Virus record (IMG/VR): IMGVR_UViG_3300044638_001221
Coordinates: 1 to 54,785 of that record
Reading direction: 5' to 3' (one strand)
DNA: 54,785 nt
Origin: a virus
Of this stretch, positions 8,072 to 15,294 are shown one piece after another; position 1 is the first letter of the stretch, and every line of letters starts with the position of its first letter. The notes beneath the pieces were generated by a model. The model did not search any database. It was not told the DNA's origin and worked only from the letters and a program-made list of their open reading frames with translations. The position numbers were made by a program, and so were the translations under genes.

Positions 8072-11000
8072 ATGGCAACATTCAACACCGCCGCAGCATT
8101 AAAAGCCGGATACACAGAACTCCAGATTGCAGAGTTCTTAGGGCAGCAAAATAAATTTAATACGGCGGCAGCGTTGCAAGCGGGGTATGCCCCCGCTGAC
8201 ATCATCAAACAGCTAAGTGGGCCCCCACCCACTACCATTGGTGGGCAGACTAAAGAATTCTTTAAAGGTATCCCATCGGGGGCGGTGGGTCTTCTCGAAA
8301 CTGCGGCTACTGGTGCGTCTGCTTTGTTGCCAGACGACATGGAAAAGTCTGCGCGCAAGACTATTTCTGAAACTGCCGCTGCTGCCAAAAAACCGTTTGA
8401 AGCCGCTAAAGGTTACGAAGATAGCATTCCACGTAGGCTCGGTGAAGGTGTTGGTTCTACCGCACCGTTCTTCTTGCTTGGCCCCGCAGGAGTAGCGGGT
8501 CGTGTGGCTGGCGCGGGGTTAGGTGTTGCCGCTGGTGCTGGCGAAGCCCGTCAAGAAGCTGAAGCCAAAGGTGCGACAGGTGACGAACGGATGTTTGCTA
8601 CCGCATTGGGTGCCCCAGTTGGCTTGCTTGACCTACTTGCACCACAAGTTAAAGCTGGCAAGAGCATGATTCTCAACGCGTTCAAACGCGGTGGTATGGA
8701 AGGTGCAACCGAAGCCGCGCAGAAAGTTGCTCAAAACTTAATTGCCAAAGGTCTATACGACCCAACGCGTAGTGCGTTGGAAGGGTCAGGCGAAGAAGGC
8801 GCATACGGCGCTGGCACTGGCGCAATCATTAGTTTCTTACTTGACGCTACCCTTGGCAAACGTGCAAAGAGTGGAAGTTCTGCGCCCGGTACTCCCTCTG
8901 GTGAAGCCCCACAAGGTGATGCAGAACAGCAAGCCAAACGCGTTGCCCGAGAGCAAGAGCAGATGGGTGTTAAGCAAGGGCGCGAAGCCCGTGCAGGTGA
9001 GAAGTTGCTTAATATTGACGAGCGGGAAGCCGCCAAAGCAGAAGCTCTTGCACAGAAAGACCGCCTTGCTGCGATGGACCGCCTCAATGCAGAGGCACGC
9101 GCCGTACGCGAAGCTGACTTAAAAGCAGCGTTCCCCGCAGATTACAGCGATGTAATGCAGCGTGCAGACAACTACGTTGAACTGAGCAAAGAGCTAGATG
9201 CGATTGGCAGTTCCCAAACCAAAGAAGCCAAAGCACGCCGTGCGCAACTCCAAGCGCGGATGCAGGGGATTGTGGAAGAAGATACTCGTGTGGTACGTGA
9301 AGTTTCCCGCATCCAGCAAGACCAAGCCCGCTTGGCTAAACAGGCTGGGTTCCCAGCACAAAAGTCTGCCAAAGCATTTGAAGCCGCGCCCCCGCAGATG
9401 GAGATGCGCGAAGCGATGCTTGAGCCGGGGCAAGTACTGCCACCACAGCTTGACTTGCAGGGAAACATCATTACACCAGAGGCACCTGTAGAGGAGCCTG
9501 TTAAACGTTTTCCCACATTTAAAAACGCAACAGACGCAGCGCGTGGCATGCAGCGTGGCGAGGCTGCACTAGCCAAAGAAGCCACAGCCCTACGCAAAGA
9601 ACAAGAAGCCGCTGGGCAGATGACGCTTGCACCACGCGTTGAACCAAAGGTAACAGAGCAGCCAGTTCCTGAGCCAGTCAAGGTTGAGAAGCCCGTTGCG
9701 CTTACGCCTGACACTGTGCCCACCACCGTCACGCCCGACGTTTTGGGTGCCTTGGGTATTGGACGCACGGCAATTATTCGTAAGCCTGACCACGGCATCA
9801 TGGGTAAAGATATTACTGACCCCGCCCAAGCCGCTGAAGTTAAGTCCATCCTTACAGCCTACCGCCAAGGCCGTAGCGCACCCATACAGGAAAAAATAGA
9901 TGCATACCTTGCGCGACCAGAATTCCAAGCCGCCGCGCCTACCGAGAATATTGCAGAAGGAGAGACAAATGCTGGACAAACTGAGCCGCCCCCAGATCGA
10001 ACTGGCGTTCAACTACCTGACCAAACCGTTCAAGGAAAGCCCCCCAGACGAACTCTCAAAATTAAACGAGATGGAGTGGTTTCTCCTGAGCCGGATGTTG
10101 GACAGCCTGCTGTCGGAGAAGCTGAACAGCCCGCTCCAGTAGAAGAAGCCCCTGCCGAAACACCTGCCGAAACACCTGCCGAAACACCTGCCGAAACACC
10201 TGCCGAAACACCTGCCGAAACACCTGCCGAAACACCTGCCGCGCCTAAGAAGCCGATGGGCATGTTCGACCAGTTGGTAAAACCAGAGACTGCCGAAAAA
10301 GGTAAGGGTGAGAAAGCCGCACCTGAACCCACGGTGGAAGAAGAGGCCATCGGTGTAGCACAAGTTAAGTTTGACCCTTGGGACCCCAACAGCTACAGGG
10401 GGATGTGGAAAGACCTTGAGAAAGAAAACGGGCGTAGTCCGGGGGAAGCCCTGCAAGATTTGTTGGATGCAAGGCACGCAGACCAGTTGGGCAAGCGTAC
10501 TATCGGGGCTAAAACCAAGAGCATAAAAAAATCTGTAGACGAGCAGTCTCCAGCAGAAGAAGCTGTACGCGTAGAAGCTGTTACCGCTGCGGTTAAGACC
10601 CTGACGGGTGCTGACAAGATGGTGCTGGCAAAGCACTACAAGCAACCAAAGTTTAACAAAGCTGCCGAAACATCATTCATCAACGATACCATTAAGGCGA
10701 TTACTGACGGCATTGAGTCCGTCTCTAAGGCAATCCACAAGTACGTTCGCAAGGCCATGTCCGGCATGCTGTCTGTGGCTATGGTTATCAACCCACAGTT
10801 TATGAGTTTGCCAGAGGCTGCGCTAATCACCAGCCCTGCCACATACGTAGTTGAGCAGGCGGTTACAGCCACCGTGCCCGCAGATGCCGCTAAGTTCATG
10901 TCGCCTGCCGCCCAGACTGCGTACGCAACAATACTGCCCGCGCTCAAAGCTGACTTAAAATCACGCAATAAGTTGTTCTTGATGCACGACAAACCCTCGG

Positions 11001-14000
11001 CACAGACGTTTGTCTTTACGCCTGACGGGAAGATGTTGATGCACCAAAAGACTTTGCAGGGCAAGGCTGTAGGAGATTTGTACAAAGGTGACAACGACAT
11101 CCCCGCAAACCGCGTCACCCCTGCTGGGCTGTTTAACTGGGAAAAACGTGTTGGTGGTAAGACCGCCAGTGATTATGACTTCAACACCGTATTCGGTATC
11201 AACGACGGCGAAGCATTTATCACCCTGATGCACTCGGTATGGACAAAAGAAACTGATGCAGCCCAACGACTGAAAGCGCTTAACAACGACTCAGCGTCTG
11301 ACTCCCGCTATTCGTTTGGCTGTATCAACTTTTCCAAAAGCGCGTTCAAAGAAATACTCGACAAGTACCAAGACCAGATAGATGGCGCAAAGATGTTTAT
11401 CGTGCCTGATAACCAAGCACGGGTAAAAGACTTCATTAACGGTGACATAGCCAAGAACATAGTGCGCGAAGATAAACTCTTGCGCCAGTCAGTTGAACCT
11501 GTAACTGAGAAAATTACCAAGACCACATCAGGCGCTAAAGCAGCAGCCAACGCCTTACAACGTGCGGTGTACGGCAAGCCAGAAGACTCTGTGCTGGATA
11601 AGCCAGCCGCAGAAGTCACCACTGCCAACAAGGCCAGCGCCTTGGAAGCTGCGCTCCAAGCAAAGGTAGCAGAGGGTGATGTGCGCGGTGCCTTGCAATC
11701 AATTATTAACGCAGATGCGGCTCTCTATAACGCTGTTGACCGCTTGATTGCCAAACGCCTGCTTCTGTCTGGCAGTCTGCCTAGCGTGGAGATTGTGGGC
11801 GAAGGCACGTTGGGTATGGACGGCGACAAAATTGTGGCGGGTCAGTACGATGCTGTAACCGACAAAGTACGGTTGGTCGATGGGTATATTGGTGCCCACA
11901 CACTTTTGCACGAGTTAGTCCACGGCTTCTTGCACCGCGCCGTCAGTGCCCACGAAGGTGGTCAGATTAACAACGCTGGTGTACGCAACTTGCGGGAACT
12001 CTACGACTACGTAGCGGAACAAAACCCTGCTTTGCTTAAAGAGTACGGCATGGTGAACCTCAGCGAGTTTGCGTCTGAGGCGATGTCTAACAAGGATTTC
12101 CAAGAAGCCCTGCAAAAAATTCCATACCGCAGACAAAGCGTGTTTACTTGGTTTGCTAATGCTGTACTGAAAGCATTGGGTGTCTCAAGCACCGACCAGC
12201 ACACCGCCCTTGCTGCCGCTTTGATTTCTGCTGAGAGCGTTATGTCTGAAGGCCGTGCCTTGCAGATGTCAGAATTTGGTAAGCCCGTTCAAGGTACGTT
12301 GCCCGGTGTGGCAAATGTCGCAGTTGGGTTTACACAGCAAGACTACGACGAAGCAAATCGTATTGCCAATAGCCTTGGGCCAGCGGCAGCACCTGCAATG
12401 GGTGGGTTGATTAACACCAGTTTGAAGGCTATGAACCGCGCTTCAGAACAGTCTGGGTTGTTTACCACCTTGCGTCAAGCGTTGGTTGACAAGTACGCGT
12501 CTGTTGAATCCAAAGTGTCCAACAAGTTTTCTCAGGGCGTACGGGATTTCTTTGGCAACTTAAACCCTATGGTTCTGGTACGCCAAGCAGAAGACCACGC
12601 CAAAATATTTATGAGTTTCTTGTCCGATGGCGGCATTAAATTCAGCAAAGATGGTTTAGTAGAAACCTTCAAGCAAAAAGGTTCGGCTGTAGAGGCGCTG
12701 TCTGAAATAAACCAATTTGGTAAAGACAGCGGGCTTGGGTTTGAAAAAGCCAAAGAGTATGTGTCCAGCGTGCTGGAAGGTCACCGCGCTTTTGATATCC
12801 AAGAGAACCACAACAAGCCGTTGGAATCGTCTGCCCTTTCGTTAGAACAGCAAGGTAAGAACAAAGAAGCTGATGCTGAACGCGCCAAGAAAATCAAGCT
12901 GCACCTGACTGCGGAAGACATTGCTACGCTAGAAGCAAAGTACCAAAAGACTCCTGCAATAAAGAAGATACAAGATACGTTCAATGAAACCCGTGGGCAT
13001 GCAATTGACTTGCTGGCTGCGTCAGGTCGCATCTCCAAAGAGACGGCTGATGATTGGAAAGCTAACTCTGCTTACGTGCCGTTTGACCGTGTGATGGAAG
13101 ACATTGGCGTTAACCTGTTGCCACGCGGCAAGGGGCTTGGTGTGATGACCAAGACACCAGAGATTAAAGGTTCGCTTGACCGCCGTGTTAAAGATGTTGT
13201 TGACTCTTACATGGGCACGCTTGGCTGGATGGTTGAAGAAGCCATGCGCCACAACGCCTCTACCAAGTTGTTAAACGAGATGCAGTTGGCAGGGTTTGCA
13301 GATAAGCACCCAGTAATTACTGCGGCTAAGAACCCCAACCTTGTGGTTCGCCTGTACGAGAATGGCAAGCCCACGTTCTACGAAGTCCAGAACGAATACG
13401 ACTTGCTGGCGTTCAAGCAAGCGCCAGAGGTAAACAACTTGTTGATTAACGGCCTAGCCGCTACATCTAGGATTTTGCGAGTCAGCGTGACTGCCATGCC
13501 ACCGTTTGCCGTGAAACAGGTTATTGAAGATGCGACTCGTGCCGCTATGTACTCTGGCGTACAGCGTCCACTAGTTGTGGCAATGAAGACCTTGTACAAC
13601 ATGCCACGCATTTTCTTCGGCGAAATAACTGGGCGCAAGTCCCCTGCCGCCAAGCGCATGGAAGAACTTGGGATTGTGGGCGACTACGATTTCAACATCT
13701 ACCAACCCACCAGCGAAATTGAAAAACAAATCGGCGCTAAGAAGCGTGGTATGGGCGGTACGCTTTTCCATACTCTTGAGAAGTTCACCAAGGCATCGGA
13801 CCTTGCAGGTCGTATGGCCGTGTACGAAGAGACGATGCGTGAGTCTGGTGGTGACGAAGTGCTGGCACAAACCCGCGCACGCGAGTTAATTAACTTCCAA
13901 CGCCGTGGCTCCAGTGAATCAATGCGGGTAGCGACTCGGGTAATTCCGTTCTTTAACGCTTACGCGCAAGGTATGGACGTGCTGTACCGCGCTGCATCGG

Positions 14001-14998
14001 GTATTGATTCATCATCCTCTATAGAACGTGGGGCTGCGCGGCGGTTGTTTATGGGTCGCGTTGCCATGATGACTGCAATGGGCTTTGCCTACGCGCTGGC
14101 TATGTCTGACGACGAGGGCTACAAGAACGCTACGGACGAGGTGCGTGACAACAATTGGCTGCTGCCCAACGGCTACAAGCTGCCAAACCCCAAAGAATTG
14201 GGCTTTATCTATAAAGTTATCCCAGAGCGTATTGTCGAGTACTACCGCCGTAGCGGCACGCCAGAAGAGCAAAGCGCATTGGATGCGTTGAGTGGTGTAG
14301 TTAAAGCCGCTTACTCTGCGTACTCATCGCCTACCACGGTGCCGTCGTATGTTCGCCCAATCTTGGAGAACATGACCAACTACTCGTTCTTCTTGCAACG
14401 CGAGTTGGAATCCGCCAGCCTGCAAGGTAAGGTACCGGGTCAACGCTATACATCTACCACTTCGGAATTGGCAAAGGGTATAGGCGAAGCAGCCAACATA
14501 TCGCCAATCAAGATAGACAATTTGTTCAAGGGTATGTTTGGTATGGCAGGGTCAACCACCTTGCTGGCAACAGACGCTATGCTTAACCCAACGCGCCCTG
14601 ACCGCCCCATCTACCAACTACCGTTTGGCAGTATCTTTACCTACGACACAATTGGTGGGCGTAACAAGACTGAGTTCTACGATTTGCGTGAACGCGTATC
14701 TCAAGCGGATGCTACGTTTAAAGATTTGTTGCAGCACGACCCCGCCAAGGCAGAGAAGTTCTTAGAGAAAAACGAATCGCTTATCGCTATGGCACCGCTA
14801 GTCAATAAGAGTTTGAAAGAGCTTAGTGAAATGCGCAAGGTCCGCACTGCGATTGAGCAAGGCACCGAAGAGCAGCTTGGCGTTGACAGCGCAGAGCGCC
14901 GCAGGCTGATTGACGAACTGCGGGGTTACGAAAACGACTCGGTCAGCTTCGTGCGCGAACTTGAGAAACAGATGCGTGACATGGAATTGATGGAATAA
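8072..14998 (+). CDS. Giant polyvalent virion protein: L,D-transpeptidase-like, zinc-peptidase-like and LPD38-like regions
   Basis: A 2308-residue protein, the largest here. Residues 4-50 hold two copies of a FNTAAAL-x-AGY repeat. Residues 690-725 hold seven perfect AETP repeats. Residues about 966-1130 resemble a YkuD L,D-transpeptidase: TPAGLF, a His in LMHSVW, then S-F-G-C1084-I-N, matching SHGCxN except for one His. Residues 1280-1284 are HELVH, with E1332 or E1336 as possible third zinc ligand. Residues about 1850-1980 (RKSPAAKRMEELGIV to VIPFFNAYAQGMDVLYRA) fit the large polyvalent protein domain LPD38. It follows three internal virion genes and is likely ejected with DNA. No Shine-Dalgarno site is evident before the ATG. 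Domain calls are by motif only. Confidence 0.8.
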   Translation: MATFNTAAALKAGYTELQIAEFLGQQNKFNTAAALQAGYAPADIIKQLSGPPPTTIGGQTKEFFKGIPSGAVGLLETAATGASALLPDDMEKSARKTISETAAAAKKPFEAAKGYEDSIPRRLGEGVGSTAPFFLLGPAGVAGRVAGAGLGVAAGAGEARQEAEAKGATGDERMFATALGAPVGLLDLLAPQVKAGKSMILNAFKRGGMEGATEAAQKVAQNLIAKGLYDPTRSALEGSGEEGAYGAGTGAIISFLLDATLGKRAKSGSSAPGTPSGEAPQGDAEQQAKRVAREQEQMGVKQGREARAGEKLLNIDEREAAKAEALAQKDRLAAMDRLNAEARAVREADLKAAFPADYSDVMQRADNYVELSKELDAIGSSQTKEAKARRAQLQARMQGIVEEDTRVVREVSRIQQDQARLAKQAGFPAQKSAKAFEAAPPQMEMREAMLEPGQVLPPQLDLQGNIITPEAPVEEPVKRFPTFKNATDAARGMQRGEAALAKEATALRKEQEAAGQMTLAPRVEPKVTEQPVPEPVKVEKPVALTPDTVPTTVTPDVLGALGIGRTAIIRKPDHGIMGKDITDPAQAAEVKSILTAYRQGRSAPIQEKIDAYLARPEFQAAAPTENIAEGETNAGQTEPPPDRTGVQLPDQTVQGKPPRRTLKIKRDGVVSPEPDVGQPAVGEAEQPAPVEEAPAETPAETPAETPAETPAETPAETPAETPAAPKKPMGMFDQLVKPETAEKGKGEKAAPEPTVEEEAIGVAQVKFDPWDPNSYRGMWKDLEKENGRSPGEALQDLLDARHADQLGKRTIGAKTKSIKKSVDEQSPAEEAVRVEAVTAAVKTLTGADKMVLAKHYKQPKFNKAAETSFINDTIKAITDGIESVSKAIHKYVRKAMSGMLSVAMVINPQFMSLPEAALITSPATYVVEQAVTATVPADAAKFMSPAAQTAYATILPALKADLKSRNKLFLMHDKPSAQTFVFTPDGKMLMHQKTLQGKAVGDLYKGDNDIPANRVTPAGLFNWEKRVGGKTASDYDFNTVFGINDGEAFITLMHSVWTKETDAAQRLKALNNDSASDSRYSFGCINFSKSAFKEILDKYQDQIDGAKMFIVPDNQARVKDFINGDIAKNIVREDKLLRQSVEPVTEKITKTTSGAKAAANALQRAVYGKPEDSVLDKPAAEVTTANKASALEAALQAKVAEGDVRGALQSIINADAALYNAVDRLIAKRLLLSGSLPSVEIVGEGTLGMDGDKIVAGQYDAVTDKVRLVDGYIGAHTLLHELVHGFLHRAVSAHEGGQINNAGVRNLRELYDYVAEQNPALLKEYGMVNLSEFASEAMSNKDFQEALQKIPYRRQSVFTWFANAVLKALGVSSTDQHTALAAALISAESVMSEGRALQMSEFGKPVQGTLPGVANVAVGFTQQDYDEANRIANSLGPAAAPAMGGLINTSLKAMNRASEQSGLFTTLRQALVDKYASVESKVSNKFSQGVRDFFGNLNPMVLVRQAEDHAKIFMSFLSDGGIKFSKDGLVETFKQKGSAVEALSEINQFGKDSGLGFEKAKEYVSSVLEGHRAFDIQENHNKPLESSALSLEQQGKNKEADAERAKKIKLHLTAEDIATLEAKYQKTPAIKKIQDTFNETRGHAIDLLAASGRISKETADDWKANSAYVPFDRVMEDIGVNLLPRGKGLGVMTKTPEIKGSLDRRVKDVVDSYMGTLGWMVEEAMRHNASTKLLNEMQLAGFADKHPVITAAKNPNLVVRLYENGKPTFYEVQNEYDLLAFKQAPEVNNLLINGLAATSRILRVSVTAMPPFAVKQVIEDATRAAMYSGVQRPLVVAMKTLYNMPRIFFGEITGRKSPAAKRMEELGIVGDYDFNIYQPTSEIEKQIGAKKRGMGGTLFHTLEKFTKASDLAGRMAVYEETMRESGGDEVLAQTRARELINFQRRGSSESMRVATRVIPFFNAYAQGMDVLYRAASGIDSSSSIERGAARRLFMGRVAMMTAMGFAYALAMSDDEGYKNATDEVRDNNWLLPNGYKLPNPKELGFIYKVIPERIVEYYRRSGTPEEQSALDALSGVVKAAYSAYSSPTTVPSYVRPILENMTNYSFFLQRELESASLQGKVPGQRYTSTTSELAKGIGEAANISPIKIDNLFKGMFGMAGSTTLLATDAMLNPTRPDRPIYQLPFGSIFTYDTIGGRNKTEFYDLRERVSQADATFKDLLQHDPAKAEKFLEKNESLIAMAPLVNKSLKELSEMRKVRTAIEQGTEEQLGVDSAERRRLIDELRGYENDSVSFVRELEKQMRDMELME
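9969..10142 (+). CDS. Candidate overprinted small gene nested inside the giant gene
   Basis: A 57-codon frame lies fully inside the giant gene in another frame. It has a near-perfect ribosome site (AGAAGGAGAG, 9955-9964) with 6 nt between GGAG and its ATG. The product is a well-composed helical protein (MLDKLSRPQIELAFNYL..., then EMEWFLLSRMLDSLLSEKL). In the same stretch the main frame encodes a Pro/Glu/Thr-rich linker that looks disordered, which is where a second frame is easiest to carry. Its frame stays open upstream to 9900. No family is recognised. Expression is not proven: the alternative is chance, but ribosome site and composition together make chance less likely. Confidence 0.5.
   Translation: MLDKLSRPQIELAFNYLTKPFKESPPDELSKLNEMEWFLLSRMLDSLLSEKLNSPLQ
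10154..10237 (+). repeat. Seven perfect 12-bp tandem repeats (AETP codons)
   Basis: Unit GCCGAAACACCT is repeated seven times without a mismatch, in phase with the giant gene and encoding Ala-Glu-Thr-Pro each time. Identical codons in all copies indicate recent slippage or expansion. The repeat forms a flexible linker between the N-terminal region and the enzymatic part. Confidence 0.97.
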
Positions 14999-15024
14999 AA
15001 AAACCCCCGATGATTAGTCGGGGG
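14997..15024 (-). terminator. Intrinsic terminator of the leftward block
   Basis: CCCCCGA (15004-15010) and TCGGGGG (15018-15024) form a 7-bp stem with a 7-nt loop. Read leftward, the stem is followed by seven T (A run 14997-15003), a classic intrinsic terminator. Read rightward the stem is followed by CAATTCG, so it is weak or inactive for the late operon. It sits between the convergent giant gene and the last leftward gene. Confidence 0.88.
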
Positions 15025-15075
15025 CAATTCGATCAAGGAGAGACAGCGGCAACTGCTTACCGCGTGCCAATGTTA

Positions 15076-15294
15076 TCACGCAACTCTCCAAGCACGTACG
15101 CCCCACATGCCATTTTCTACCCGCGCTCGGCACTGCACCTTCATATCAAATGACTTTGCCACCATGATGATATGAGTAACTACAGCGCGGTTATCTAGGC
15201 AAGGCACAAAGAAGGACGAGCCCGTTATGAACTTGCCCCACTCTATGGTTACTTGTACGCCTTCAATCTCAAGCTGCTTTAAGTGAGTCGTCAT
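15076..15294 (-). CDS. Small protein, last gene of the leftward block
   Basis: A 72-residue protein from the ATG chosen here; an upstream in-frame ATG would add 11 residues inside the primase gene. It overlaps the end of the primase-helicase gene by 26 nt. The sequence alternates beta-like hydrophobic and charged residues (LEIEGVQVTIEWGKFI) and ends in an Arg/Trp-rich tail. No family is recognised and no clear ribosome site is seen, so it may depend on coupling to the upstream gene. The terminator follows about 50 nt downstream. Confidence 0.55.
   Translation of the reverse strand: MTTHLKQLEIEGVQVTIEWGKFITGSSFFVPCLDNRAVVTHIIMVAKSFDMKVQCRARVENGMWGVRAWRVA

Noticed and set aside
9172-9849. A 225-codon open frame on the minus strand inside the giant gene
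   Set aside because: Ser/Ala/Gly-rich low-quality translation fully antisense to a strong gene, with no ribosome site; a codon-bias shadow.
10013-10645. A 210-codon minus-strand open frame with repeated RCFG residues
   Set aside because: The repeat is only the reverse reading of the AETP array of the giant gene; no independent support.
15004-15024. The convergent hairpin as terminator of the rightward late operon
   Set aside because: The T run is only on the leftward side; rightward it is followed by CAATTCG, so only leftward termination is claimed.
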